From Chloroflexota bacterium (GTDB lineage Bacteria > Chloroflexota > Limnocylindria > Limnocylindrales > CSP1-4): a stretch of 15,754 nucleotides of DNA. Below are positions 1 to 8,585 of the stretch, piece by piece. The position numbers and the translations under genes were made by a program. Numbering within the stretch: the first letter of the stretch is position 1; each line of letters opens with the position of its first letter. The stretch covers positions 1-15,754 of the forward strand of contig JAJYNP010000253.1 in assembly GCA_021786265.1 (NCBI GenBank). The letters run 5' to 3'. Under the pieces are notes generated by a model. That model was not told where the DNA came from and ran no database searches. It saw nothing but the letters and a program-made list of their open reading frames with translations.

Positions 1-1217
1 TGCCGGGCTTCGCGGACCTGCATCCGCTCGCCCCCGACGCGGCCGCCCAGGGGACGCTCCAGCTGCTCTGGGAGCTCGAGCAGTGGCTGTGCGAGATCTC
101 GGGGATGCGGGCGGTCACGCTCCAGCCCGCCGCGGGGGCGCAGGGCGAGCTGACCGGGATCCTGATGGTGCGCGCCTACCACCGCAGTCGCGGCGACGCC
201 GAGCGCACCGAGATCCTGGTGCCCGACTCCTCGCACGGCACCAACCCGGCGACCGCCTCGATGGCCGGCTACCGCACCGTCACGGTCCCCTCCGACGCCC
301 GGGGCGGCGTGGATCTCGCCGCGCTGCGGAGCGCGCTCGGCCCCCGGACGGCCGCCCTCATGCTCACCAACCCCTCGACCCTCGGGCTCTTCGAGGACCA
401 GGTGGTCGAGATCCTCGACGCGGTCCACGCGGCGGGCGCCCTCGCCTACATGGACGGCGCCAACCTGAACGCGGTCATGGGCCGGTTCCGCCCCGGCGCG
501 GCCGGGTTCGACGTGATGCACGTCAACACGCACAAGACGTTCGCCACGCCGCACGGCGGGGGCGGACCCGGCTCGGGGCCGGTGGCGGTGGGGGAGCGGC
601 TCCTGCCGTTCCTGCCCGCGCCACGGGTCCTGCGCGAGGCCGACGGCTCGTTCCGGCTCGAGCGGCCGGGCGAGCGGCCGGCCAGCATCGGTCGCGTGCG
701 CTCGTTCGTGGGCAGCGTGGGGGTGCTGGTGCGTGCCTACGCGTACCTGCGGGCGCACGGCGGCAGCGGCCTCGAGGAGGTGTCGGAGGACGCGGTGCTG
801 GCCGCCAACTACGTGCGCCACCGGCTGCGCGGCACCTACGACCTCCCCTACGACCGGGTCTGCAAGCACGAGTTCGTGGCCTCCTCGGCCACGCTCAGGC
901 AGGAGACGGGCGTCCGCACCCTCGACGTGGCCAAGCGGCTGATCGACCACGGTCACCATCCCCCCACGATCTACTTCCCGCTGATCGTGGAGGAGGCGAT
1001 GCTGATCGAGCCGACCGAGACGGAGGCGCTCGAGACGCTCGACGACTTCGCCGACGCGCTGGTCGCGATCGCCGGCGAGGCACACGCCGACCCTCAGGTG
1101 GTGCACACGGCGCCGCACACGGCGCCGGTGCGGCGGCTCGACGAGGCCACGGCCGCGCGCCAGCCCGACCTGCACTGGCGCCCGATGACGGGCGCGCAGA
1201 TGCCCTGCCCGGACTGA
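1..1217 (+). CDS. gcvPB: Glycine dehydrogenase (decarboxylating) subunit 2, 5'-truncated by window edge
   Basis: This is the P-protein beta subunit of the glycine cleavage system. With subunit 1 it decarboxylates glycine and passes the aminomethyl group to lipoyl-GcvH in the cytoplasm. The reading frame is open from base 3 to the TGA at 1215-1217, giving 404 visible residues. Family proteins are about 475-500 residues, so roughly the first 70-100 are missing. Visible landmarks are FADLHPLAP at the edge, [43 protein letters not shown], and the PLP-lysine motif [19 protein letters not shown] with the lysine codon at 534-536. The C-terminal [20 protein letters not shown] and PVRRLDE blocks are also present. 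The split GcvPA/GcvPB arrangement is known from Thermus, Firmicutes, Chloroflexota and archaea. gcvPA would be expected upstream, outside the window. It has no evident link to the downstream transporters. Confidence 0.96.
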   Translation, partial: PGFADLHPLAPDAAAQGTLQLLWELEQWLCEISGMRAVTLQPAAGAQGELTGILMVRAYHRSRGDAERTEILVPDSSHGTNPATASMAGYRTVTVPSDARGGVDLAALRSALGPRTAALMLTNPSTLGLFEDQVVEILDAVHAAGALAYMDGANLNAVMGRFRPGAAGFDVMHVNTHKTFATPHGGGGPGSGPVAVGERLLPFLPAPRVLREADGSFRLERPGERPASIGRVRSFVGSVGVLVRAYAYLRAHGGSGLEEVSEDAVLAANYVRHRLRGTYDLPYDRVCKHEFVASSATLRQETGVRTLDVAKRLIDHGHHPPTIYFPLIVEEAMLIEPTETEALETLDDFADALVAIAGEAHADPQVVHTAPHTAPVRRLDEATAARQPDLHWRPMTGAQMPCPD

Positions 1218-1261
1218 CCGGAGGGACGCGCGACCCCCGGCGCCGCAAGCCAATCGCGCCT

Positions 1262-1289
1262 GGGCTCGGCCCGTCGGTGGGCCGAGCCC
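1262..1289 (+). terminator. Terminator-like hairpin after gcvPB
   Basis: GGGCTCGGCCC at 1262-1272 is perfectly complementary to GGGCCGAGCCC at 1279-1289, with the 6-nt loop GTCGGT. It lies 45 nt downstream of the gcvPB stop codon. There is no T-run after the stem, which is common in very GC-rich genomes, so termination efficiency is uncertain. Its place at the end of a gene followed by a long non-coding spacer makes a terminator the likeliest role. Confidence 0.6.
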
Positions 1290-1383
1290 GCCTCCGGGCG
1301 CGACCTGTACTGCCATCGGCCGAGCTGCCCCGCCGGCCCCCGTCGTGCCTGGTCATCCGGCGACTCGCCGGGGGCCGGCCTTG

Positions 1384-1427
1384 GGCCGATCCCCGGCCGA
1401 TCCCCGGCCGACCCCCGGCCGACCCCA
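1384..1427. repeat. Four 11-bp tandem units
   Basis: The unit GGCCGATCCCC occurs at 1384-1394 and 1395-1405. It is followed by GGCCGACCCCC at 1406-1416 and GGCCGACCCCA at 1417-1427. The first two copies are identical and the last two carry T-to-C and end changes. It lies in non-coding spacer. Strand-slippage expansion is the simplest origin; a repeated protein-binding site is possible but unsupported. Confidence 0.75.
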
Positions 1428-1675
1428 CCGGCGGATCCGGCGCGGCCGATATCCCTCAAGGCACTGACGGCGCCGGCCACGCTGACGCGGTCCGTATCCT
1501 CCACAGCATTGCCGACGGCCGTAGTGGATCGATTGGCGCGCTGGGAACGGCCGGCTGGGGCCTCGCCATCCGCCCGGGCCGGGTGATTCACCGCCGCCGC
1601 CGCTTCCCGGGAGCCCCCATAGAGTGCCTTGCCCTCCCGCAAGGTGCCCCGGCATCGCCCTGGGGGATATTCGCG

Positions 1676-1768
1676 GGGCCGGCTGGTTCGCCGGGCTGCC
1701 GGCCCCGGGGAGGCCACCGGGCCGGCTGGTTCGCCGGGCTGCCGGCCCCGGGGAGGCCACCGGGCCGG
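1676..1768. repeat. 43-bp tandem duplication (two full copies plus 7 bp)
   Basis: The 43-bp unit at 1676-1718 begins GGGCCGGCTGGTTCGCCGGG. It is repeated without a mismatch at 1719-1761, and the first 7 bp start a third copy at 1762-1768. Each unit contains self-complementary GCCGGC and CCCCGGGG blocks, so it can fold. The perfect identity suggests a recent duplication or replication slippage. No function is evident. Confidence 0.85.
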
Positions 1769-1824
1769 TCCCGGCGCGCCCCAGGGAAGCCCCGGGCGCC
1801 CCAGGGGAGCTGCGGTGCCACGCT

Positions 1825-1849
1825 CGACGTTCCGCCCAGCGGAACGTCG
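1825..1849 (+). promoter_or_regulatory. Perfect 11-bp inverted repeat upstream of the sigma gene
   Basis: CGACGTTCCGC (1825-1835) and GCGGAACGTCG (1839-1849) form a perfect 11-bp stem with the 3-nt loop CCA. It sits 84 nt before the sigma factor start. It could be an RNA hairpin ending transcription from upstream, or an operator for a dimeric regulator. The right arm contains GGAAC, the core of many ECF sigma -35 elements, but no matching -10 is seen at the usual distance. Confidence 0.5.
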
Positions 1850-1922
1850 CCAGCCTCAGCGTGAACCTTTTGCGGGTTCCCGTGGTAAGTCACATGCACG
1901 CCGCCTTGCGACTGCGTGCCAG

Positions 1923-1928
1923 AGGAGG
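1923..1928 (+). promoter_or_regulatory. Ribosome binding site of the sigma factor gene
   Basis: AGGAGG lies 4 nt before the GTG at 1933 and immediately before an out-of-frame ATG at 1929. The reading frame with sigma-factor domains begins at the GTG. The ATG frame gives an Arg-rich translation with no recognisable domain, so the GTG is taken as the start. Confidence 0.6.
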
Positions 1929-1932
1929 ATGA

Positions 1933-2550
1933 GTGGCCGAACCCGAGCCGGATGGCGCCTCGCTCGTCAACGACGTCCGAGGCGGCGACCTGAAGGCCTT
2001 CGAGGCCTTCTACCGCCGGTACGAAGGTGCCGTCTACCGGACCGCGCTCGCGCTGCTGCGGGACGAGATGGCCGCCGAAGAGGTGGTCGTTGACACGTTC
2101 CTGCGCGCGCACGGCGCCCGCGTGCGCCTGGATCCCGCGCGCTCGCCCCTGCCGTGGCTCCAGCGGATCGCCGTGAACCTCTGCCTCAACCGTCTCCGGC
2201 GCCGCCGCCTCGGACTCGAGCCGCTGCCCGACCAGGTGCCGTGGCCCGACGAGGCCGTCACCGCCCCCGAGTCGGCGGCCGAACGGCGCGAGATCACCGT
2301 GGCGCTCGCCCGCGGGATCGAACGACTCCCCGCCCAGATGCGCGCCGTGGTGATCCTGCGCTTCGTGCAGGAGAGCAGCCTGGCGGAGATCGCGGAGACG
2401 CTCGGGTGCCCACTCGGCACCGTGAAGAGCCGCCTGCACAACGCGCTGCGGCTGCTCCGCGACGATCTGCGGCCCGAGTTCGAGCCGGTGGCGGTGCCGG
2501 ACCCGGCCGGCCGGGGCGCTCCACGCGAATCGGAAGGGCCGGCTGCGTGA
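1933..2550 (+). CDS. ECF-type RNA polymerase sigma factor (sigma-70 family)
   Basis: A 205-residue extracytoplasmic-function sigma factor that would direct RNA polymerase to a small regulon. Region 2 spans about residues 22-90 (AFEAFYRRYEGAVYRTALAL, then PWLQRIAVNLCLNRLRRRR). After a short linker, region 4 spans about 127-178 (LPAQMRAVVILRFVQESS, with the helix-turn-helix AEIAETLGCPLGTVKSRLHN). There is no region 1 or 3, as expected for ECF factors. The start is GTG, chosen because of the AGGAGG just upstream and because region 2 begins about 20 residues in. The stop codon overlaps the GTG of the anti-sigma gene (GTGA), implying translational coupling and the usual sigma/anti-sigma pairing. 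The C-terminal tail of about 25 residues is Pro/Gly-rich and looks disordered. ECF genes often activate their own promoter, but no matching promoter pair was found here. The exact ECF group is not assigned. Confidence 0.93.
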   Translation: MAEPEPDGASLVNDVRGGDLKAFEAFYRRYEGAVYRTALALLRDEMAAEEVVVDTFLRAHGARVRLDPARSPLPWLQRIAVNLCLNRLRRRRLGLEPLPDQVPWPDEAVTAPESAAERREITVALARGIERLPAQMRAVVILRFVQESSLAEIAETLGCPLGTVKSRLHNALRLLRDDLRPEFEPVAVPDPAGRGAPRESEGPAA

Positions 2551-3245
2551 CCGTCTGGAAGGCCGTGGCGACGCGGTTCGGTATCGGGCGCCGCCCGTGC
2601 GCGGTACATCGCTCCACGCTCCTCGAGTTGCTCGACGGCTGGCCGCGTGACGAGGCCCGGATCGAGCGGGCGCTGGACCACCTCGACCGCTGCACCGCAT
2701 GCCGGCTGGAGATGGGCGAGTTCGCCCTGATCCTGGCCGGGCTGCGCCGATTGGGGGCCGCGGCGCGGCGAACCGACCGCGCTGCCGGCGGCTGGGCGCG
2801 CCTGCTCGCGCGCATCCAGGCGCCGCCGAGCCGCGGTTTCCGGCCGCGGCGCGCGTCGATCGCCGGGCTGGTCGCGGTGCCCCTGGTGGCGGCCATGGTC
2901 GTGGCGTCTGGGCTCAACTCCCGCGAGACGGGCGTGGACGTCGCGGGCAGCACGGCTGGTCCCGCCGGCGCCGCGGCGGCCCAGGCTGCGACGCCGCCCA
3001 CCGCGGTCGCAGCGGCCGCCCTGCATGTCGCGGCGCTGCAGCGCGCGTTCCGCATCTCGGACGCGGCCATGGCGACGGCGGCGCCGGACGCGGCAGAGGC
3101 GGAGGCAGTGCCGTACCAGGAGCCGGCCGGCGTTCCCCGCGGGCCGCTGCCCGACGGCCTGGCACTGGCCTCGCAGCCCGAGACGCCGGCGGACCTCGCC
3201 GGCCCCGTCGGGCCGCCGGTTGCCCCGGCGATCGTCCCCGAATGA
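2547..3245 (+). CDS. Membrane-anchored anti-sigma factor with zinc-finger-like motif
   Basis: A 232-residue protein that starts at GTG 2547 and overlaps the sigma stop by 4 bp. The N-terminal cytoplasmic part contains H45-x3-C49-x2-C52 (HLDRCTAC) with an upstream H21, matching the pattern of zinc-binding anti-sigma (ZAS-type) domains, which clamp the cognate sigma factor. A hydrophobic segment at about 104-122 (SIAGLVAVPLVAAMVVASGL) is a single membrane span. The remaining 110 or so residues are Ala/Pro/Gly-rich and would lie outside the membrane, with no domain I recognise. The family role is to hold the ECF factor inactive until a surface signal leads to release, often by proteolysis. The signal here is unknown. 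No binding data can be read from sequence, so the pairing with the upstream sigma rests on overlap and motif. Confidence 0.85.
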   Translation: MTVWKAVATRFGIGRRPCAVHRSTLLELLDGWPRDEARIERALDHLDRCTACRLEMGEFALILAGLRRLGAAARRTDRAAGGWARLLARIQAPPSRGFRPRRASIAGLVAVPLVAAMVVASGLNSRETGVDVAGSTAGPAGAAAAQAATPPTAVAAAALHVAALQRAFRISDAAMATAAPDAAEAEAVPYQEPAGVPRGPLPDGLALASQPETPADLAGPVGPPVAPAIVPE

Positions 3246-3374
3246 TGGGCACGTCGATGAGTGGCTGGTCCAGCACGGCCTGGAGTCCGTGAGCAGCCGC
3301 TCATCGGATGAAGCTTCCGGGCGCGTCGCCGCGGCGCGTTCCGGGACGAGTGCCCCGTTCTTCGTACGCGGCAG

Positions 3375-3380
3375 AGGAGG
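3375..3380 (+). promoter_or_regulatory. Ribosome binding site of the first SBP gene
   Basis: AGGAGG lies 9 nt before the GTG at 3390, a good spacing. It favours this GTG over the in-frame ATG codons at 3408 and 3411, which would delete the positively charged n-region of the lipoprotein signal. The 144-bp gap 3246-3389 before the gene shows no convincing promoter. Confidence 0.6.
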
Positions 3381-3389
3381 AGAAGCCGA

Positions 3390-5264
3390 GTGTCAACCAG
3401 ACGACAGATGATGGCCGTCGTCGCGGTCGCCGGGATCGTCTTCGGCGCCTGCAGCTCCGGGGCCACCACGGCGCCCGCCGCGTCGACGGCACCTGCCGCG
3501 ACCACGGCGCCCGCGTCCGCGGCCGCCTCGGCGCCCGCGTCGGCCGCCGCCAGCGCGACCCCGCTGACGGGCGTCGACGCCGCGGTCTTCGGCACCAGCT
3601 ACAACCCCGGGCCCGGCCAGACCGGCGGCACCCTCGTCATGGGCGAGTGGCAGGCTGCGGCACAGCTGAACCCGTACTACACCACGTCCGAGGCGGACAT
3701 CGAGGCGAGCCTGCCGGTTCTCCGGGGCTGCGCAACGATCTCGTCCGACGGCAAGTACATCCCCGACCTGTGCGCCAGCCTGCCGTCCGTCTCGAACGGC
3801 GGAATCGCGGTCAGCGGCAGCACGTTCACGATGACGCTGAAGCTCAAGCCGAACCTGCAGTGGTCCGACGGGCAGCCGCTCACCATGAACGACCTCAAGT
3901 ACACCTGGCAGTGGGCCAACGACCCGAACCAGTCCGGCTGCACGTCGTGCGGCCCGGGCACGGCATGGCCGCTGATCGACTCGATCGACGTCTCGTCTGA
4001 CGGCCTGACGGCGACCGTCCACTTCAAGCAGCTCTACGGCGGCTGGCTCGGCTGGCTCACCAGCGCGATCATGCCGCAGCACTACATGTCGACGATCGCG
4101 GTCAAGGACGCCGCCAAGAAGTCCTACCCGGTCGACTCCTCGGTGGCGAGCGCGCCGTTCTCCGGCCCGTTCGTGATCACCAACGCGTCCTCGTCCGAGA
4201 TCGACTACGCCCCGAACCCGCACTGGAACGGCGGCGTGGCCCCCTCGCACCAGGGCAAGCCCTACCTCGCCAACCTCAAGTTCCAGTACTTCGGCGACAA
4301 GAACGGCGAGATTGCGGCCTTCAACAGCGGCGCCATCGATCTCGCCTTCGACCTGCAGACCGACTCGTACCCGGCCATGAAGAACGTCCCCTCGAGCGTC
4401 GGCACGGTCGAGCAGACGCCCCTCTGGGAGTACGAGCACCTCGACGTCAACAACGACCCGACCCACAAGCGCAACAATGGCCTGTGGGACGTCAACGTCC
4501 GCAAGGCGATCGCCATGGCGATCAACAAGCAGGCCATCGTCAGCACCGACTTCCCGGGCGCCAACGTCACGATCGCGTGCTCGCCGACCCCGCCCGGCAT
4601 CTGGTATCACAAGGACGAGACCTGCCCGGCCTATGACCCGACGGCCGCCAAGGCGGCGCTCCAGGCGGCCGGCTACTCTCTCGACTCCGCCGGCTGGATG
4701 GCCAAGGGCGGCCACGAGATGAACCTCGAGCTGGGCACCACGTCGGGCAACCCGACGCGCCTGACCGAGCTCCAGATCGTCGAGAGCAACCTCAAGGCGA
4801 TCGGCGTCAAGAGCTACATCAAGACCGGCGACGCCGCGTCGGTGTTCTTCGCCGGGTGGACCGGCACCACCGCCACGACCGACCCCAGCATCTACCGCGG
4901 CAACTACGACCTCGCCGACTTCGCGTACGTCCTGACGGGCACCCCGTACGGCGACTACTTCGCGACGTACAGCTCGACCATGTGGCCCGAGCTGGGCGAC
5001 CACAACGGCGGCAACGACACCCGCTTCAAGAGCGCCCAGATGGATGCTGCGCTGGCCAAGCTGGCGACGGACGTTCCGCTCGACGCCCAGCAGACCGACG
5101 CGCAGGCAGTCCAGGACGCGTACGTGGCCGGGATCCCGGAGATCCCGCTCTACTACCGCGGCGGCGTGACCGGCATCGGCGTTCACGTTGGCAACTGGTC
5201 CGGGTTCAACCCGAGCGCGCAGGGCCCGACGTGGAACGTCGAGGACTGGTACTACAAGCCGTGA
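3390..5264 (+). CDS. Family 5 extracellular solute-binding lipoprotein, peptide-type ABC importer, copy 1
   Basis: A 624-residue periplasmic or cell-surface binding protein that would deliver ligand to the permeases encoded next. It has a charged n-region (MSTRRQ), a hydrophobic core and a lipobox-like VFGAC with the acylated Cys at 21. An Ala/Thr/Pro/Ser-rich flexible linker covers about 22-60. The SBP_bac_5 domain runs from about 79 (GGTLVMGEW) and includes the family hallmark LQWSDGQPLTMNDLKYTW at about 156-173. The RGNYDLADFAY and WNVEDWYYKP blocks near the end are shared with the second copy at 10055. Besides the lipid Cys there are six cysteines (114, 128, 184, 187, 397, 412), possibly three disulfides. 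The ligand is not deducible; peptides, nickel and sugars are all known for this family. The start is GTG with AGGAGG 9 nt upstream. A strong hairpin follows before the permease gene. Confidence 0.93.
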   Translation: MSTRRQMMAVVAVAGIVFGACSSGATTAPAASTAPAATTAPASAAASAPASAAASATPLTGVDAAVFGTSYNPGPGQTGGTLVMGEWQAAAQLNPYYTTSEADIEASLPVLRGCATISSDGKYIPDLCASLPSVSNGGIAVSGSTFTMTLKLKPNLQWSDGQPLTMNDLKYTWQWANDPNQSGCTSCGPGTAWPLIDSIDVSSDGLTATVHFKQLYGGWLGWLTSAIMPQHYMSTIAVKDAAKKSYPVDSSVASAPFSGPFVITNASSSEIDYAPNPHWNGGVAPSHQGKPYLANLKFQYFGDKNGEIAAFNSGAIDLAFDLQTDSYPAMKNVPSSVGTVEQTPLWEYEHLDVNNDPTHKRNNGLWDVNVRKAIAMAINKQAIVSTDFPGANVTIACSPTPPGIWYHKDETCPAYDPTAAKAALQAAGYSLDSAGWMAKGGHEMNLELGTTSGNPTRLTELQIVESNLKAIGVKSYIKTGDAASVFFAGWTGTTATTDPSIYRGNYDLADFAYVLTGTPYGDYFATYSSTMWPELGDHNGGNDTRFKSAQMDAALAKLATDVPLDAQQTDAQAVQDAYVAGIPEIPLYYRGGVTGIGVHVGNWSGFNPSAQGPTWNVEDWYYKP

Positions 5265-5299
5265 TCGCAGGGGCGCGCTCCCGGCCCTGACGGGGAGCA

Positions 5300-5337
5300 G
5301 GCGGCGGACGTGGAATGTGTGTTCCGCGTCCGCCGCC
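5300..5337 (+). terminator. Strong hairpin between SBP 1 and permease B1
   Basis: GGCGGCGGACG (5300-5310) pairs perfectly with CGTCCGCCGCC (5327-5337). The stem continues inward through a T-G wobble and GGAA/TTCC to the loop TGTGTG (5316-5321), about 16 pairs in all. A smaller stem, GCTCCC/GGGAGC (5277-5282/5293-5298), precedes it. There is no T-run. It is probably a partial terminator or mRNA-stabilising stem that gives more binding-protein than permease transcript, as is known for many SBP operons. Confidence 0.7.
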
Positions 5338-5350
5338 CCTGTGCTAGCCT
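5322..5350 (+). promoter_or_regulatory. Possible internal promoter for permease B1 operon part
   Basis: TTCCGC (5322-5327) and TAGCCT (5345-5350) are separated by 17 bp, and the -10-like box is preceded by TGC as an extended -10. Transcription would start about 20 nt before the permease ATG. The -35 match is weak and lies inside the hairpin, so this is only a candidate. Confidence 0.3.
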
Positions 5351-5377
5351 CTCCCGCACTCTCAGACCCCAGGATCC

Positions 5378-6484
5378 ATGACCCAGTACATCATCCGTCG
5401 TGTCCTCCAGGCGATACCGGTCCTCTTCCTGATCGCGGTGGTGAGCTTCGTGCTCATGCTGCAGGCGCCGGGCGGCCCGGCCGCCCAGTTCAACCAGAAC
5501 CCCCACATCAGCACCGCGCAGGTCAACAAGTGGCTGCAGGACTGGTGCCTGGTGCGGCAGCCGACCCTGATGGACACGGTCCGGGAGTTCTTCGGCTGGC
5601 TGGGGATCTGGAACTGCGGCGGCGGCAGCTTCCTCTCGGCGCACGGACTGCCCAACTTCCTGCCGACCTTCCTGGGGGGCGGCACGAACGGCGTGCTGCA
5701 CGGCGACTTCGGCTACTCCATCGAGACCGGCAGACCGGTCATCTCGATGATCCTGGAGCGGCTCCCGGCCACCATCATCCTGATGGGAATCGCGTTCCTG
5801 CTGTGGGCCACCATCGCCATCCTGGCCGGGGTGATCGCTGCGGTGAAGCGCTACAGCTTCTTCGACCAGTCGGTGACGTTCGTCAGCTACGTGTTCTACT
5901 CACTGCCCACCTTCTGGCTGGGACTGATCCTGATCTTCGTGTTCGGGGTTACCCTGCGCTGGTTCCCCGTGCAGGGGATCGTCAACGTGCGCCAGGCCGT
6001 GGCGCCCTTCGGCACCTCCGCCTACTGGGCCTCGCTGGCGGCGAACCCGCTGCCCAACCTGTGGGACATCGCCGCGCACCTGGTGCTGCCCGTGACGACC
6101 CTGATCGCGGTGAGCATCGCCGGGGACAGCCGCTTCGTGCGCTCGGCCATGCTCGACTCCCTCCACCAGGACTACGTGCGCACGGCGCGCGCCAAGGGCA
6201 TCGGCGAGGGCCAGGTCATCCTGCGCCACGCCTTCCGCAACGCGCTGCTGCCCATCCTGACCAACCTGGCCCTGGAGATCGCCTTCCTCTTCTCGGGCGC
6301 GATCGTTACCGAGACGGTCTTCTCCTGGCCCGGCATGGGCCGCCTCTACTACGAGGGGGTCAACGCCCGGGACTACTTCCTGCTGATGGGCATCCTCTTC
6401 ATCGGCTCGGTGCTCGTGGTGTTCATGAACCTCGTGGCGGACGTCGCATACGCGTTCGCCGACCCCCGCATCCGCTACGACTGA
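5378..6484 (+). CDS. ABC transporter permease, DppB/OppB type, copy 1
   Basis: A 368-residue integral membrane subunit of the importer. The N-terminal MTQYIIRRVLQAIPVLFLI starts the first membrane helix. A long external loop to about 120 follows, then five further hydrophobic segments. The EAA loop that contacts the ATPases is at about 266-288 (YVRTARAKGIGEGQVILRHA). The family blocks FSWPGMGRLYYE and the C-terminal ADPRIRYD are present. It is longer than common DppB proteins (about 305-340). The extra length lies in the loop between helices 1 and 2, which carries C57 and C80. The ATG at 5378 has AGGA only 3 nt upstream, a close spacing, but the N-terminus aligns residue for residue with the second copy at 11975. 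The gene is followed after 15 nt by permease C1. Confidence 0.94.
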   Translation: MTQYIIRRVLQAIPVLFLIAVVSFVLMLQAPGGPAAQFNQNPHISTAQVNKWLQDWCLVRQPTLMDTVREFFGWLGIWNCGGGSFLSAHGLPNFLPTFLGGGTNGVLHGDFGYSIETGRPVISMILERLPATIILMGIAFLLWATIAILAGVIAAVKRYSFFDQSVTFVSYVFYSLPTFWLGLILIFVFGVTLRWFPVQGIVNVRQAVAPFGTSAYWASLAANPLPNLWDIAAHLVLPVTTLIAVSIAGDSRFVRSAMLDSLHQDYVRTARAKGIGEGQVILRHAFRNALLPILTNLALEIAFLFSGAIVTETVFSWPGMGRLYYEGVNARDYFLLMGILFIGSVLVVFMNLVADVAYAFADPRIRYD

Positions 6485-6499
6485 AGAAGGCAGACGGGC

Positions 6500-7447
6500 A
6501 TGGCCATTCCCACCGACCCCACCGCCCTGGGCTCCCTCGCCGGCGCCGCGCCGGCCGACGTCGCGACCGCCGACGTCGAGGTCGCGCTCGAGTCGCTCGG
6601 CCAGTGGCAGCTGGCCTGGCGGCGCTTCCAGCGCCACCACATGGCGATGGTGGGCCTGGGGTTCTTCGCCTTCATGGTGCTGGTCGCGATCTTCGGGCCC
6701 ATCATCCTGCCCTACGATCCCCTGAACATCCCGGGATCGCCCATCCCGGGCGGGACGCCGCCCAGCCTGGCCCACCTCTTCGGCACCGACGACACCGGCC
6801 GCGACGTGTTCACCATGGTGATCAATGGGGCACGCATCTCGATGGCGATCGGTGGCTTCAGCATGTTGATCGCGGGCTTCGTGGGGGTCACCGTGGGGGC
6901 GCTCTCCGGGTACTTCGGGGGCTGGGTCGACAACGTGTTCATGCGCATCGTCGACACCTTCTTCGCCATCCCGCTCCTGTTCGTGATCCTGGTCGCGGCG
7001 CGCTTCTTCGGCGAGGGGCAGGTGACCTCGCTGATCCTGATCTTCGGGCTCCTCTCCTGGCCCATCATCGCGCGCCTGGTGCGGGCGCAGTTCCTCTCCC
7101 TGCGCGAGTCCGACTTCGTGGAGGCGGCGCGCGCGGTGGGCGTGAAGGACGGCCGGATCACCTTCCGCCACATCCTGCCGAACGCCATCGGGCCGGTCAT
7201 CGTCGCGATGACCCTGATCATGGCCTCCAACATCGTGCTCGAGGCGTTCGTGAGCTACCTCAACTTCGGCATCAGCCCCGACCAGACCAGCTGGGGCAAT
7301 GCGCTCGCCAACGCGCAGAGCGCGCTGGGGTTGGGCAACTGGTGGTGGGCGTTCTTCCCGGGCATGGCAATCGCCATCACGGTCATGGCCATCAACTTCG
7401 TGGGCGACGGGCTGCGCGACGCGCTCGACCCACGGACCCGGCTGTGA
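6500..7447 (+). CDS. ABC transporter permease, DppC/OppC type, copy 1
   Basis: A 315-residue second membrane subunit pairing with the DppB-type protein. The cytoplasmic N-terminus leads to the family motif [20 protein letters not shown] just before helix 1 (about 49-71). The [10 protein letters not shown] block is at about 95-104. The EAA loop [20 protein letters not shown] is at about 206-225. The conserved end [16 protein letters not shown] is complete. Length is normal for the family (about 280-320). The ATG at 6500 is preceded by AAGAAGG at 6484-6490, 9 nt away and overlapping the stop of the previous gene. The next gene starts 37 nt after its stop, consistent with one transcript. Confidence 0.95.
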   Translation: MAIPTDPTALGSLAGAAPADVATADVEVALESLGQWQLAWRRFQRHHMAMVGLGFFAFMVLVAIFGPIILPYDPLNIPGSPIPGGTPPSLAHLFGTDDTGRDVFTMVINGARISMAIGGFSMLIAGFVGVTVGALSGYFGGWVDNVFMRIVDTFFAIPLLFVILVAARFFGEGQVTSLILIFGLLSWPIIARLVRAQFLSLRESDFVEAARAVGVKDGRITFRHILPNAIGPVIVAMTLIMASNIVLEAFVSYLNFGISPDQTSWGNALANAQSALGLGNWWWAFFPGMAIAITVMAINFVGDGLRDALDPRTRL

Positions 7448-7484
7448 CCGGCACCGCGCGCGTTCTCGAACCAGGACCCACCCC

Positions 7485-8581
<1,097 letters not shown>

Positions 8582-8585
<4 letters not shown>

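Larger units (their letters stand above)
1218..1932. other. Gene-free repeat-rich spacer between gcvPB and the sigma factor gene
   Basis: About 715 bp without a convincing gene. Open frames cross it in several phases, but their translations are Arg/Pro/Gly-rich, resemble no family I recognise and lack a ribosome binding site. They are what very GC-rich DNA gives by chance. It contains a terminator-like hairpin (1262-1289), four 11-bp tandem units (1384-1427), a 43-bp tandem duplication (1676-1768) and a perfect hairpin (1825-1849). The repeat periods of 11 and 43 bp would break a reading frame, which supports it being non-coding. The stretch 1430-1670 shows nothing I can name. No convincing promoter for the sigma gene could be picked out. 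Confidence 0.7.

Noticed and set aside
1447..1675. Loose inverted similarity between GATATCCCTCAAGGC near 1449 and the complement of the sequence near 1655-1672
   Set aside because: Only about two thirds of positions match outside a short core, which is not above what GC-rich spacer can give.
83..1864. Long + strand frame overlapping gcvPB and the spacer
   Set aside because: It runs through gcvPB in the wrong phase and crosses the 43-bp and 11-bp repeats. Its product is Arg/Pro/Gly-rich without family features.
1841..1866. ECF-type promoter with GGAAC at 1841 and a GTG/GAAC block as -10
   Set aside because: The spacing is shorter than usual and no recognised -10 is present. The GGAAC is fully explained as one arm of the hairpin.
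1929..2093. ATG at 1929 next to the AGGAGG
   Set aside because: It is out of frame with the sigma-factor domains, and its own frame gives an Arg-rich product. The GTG at 1933 is used instead.
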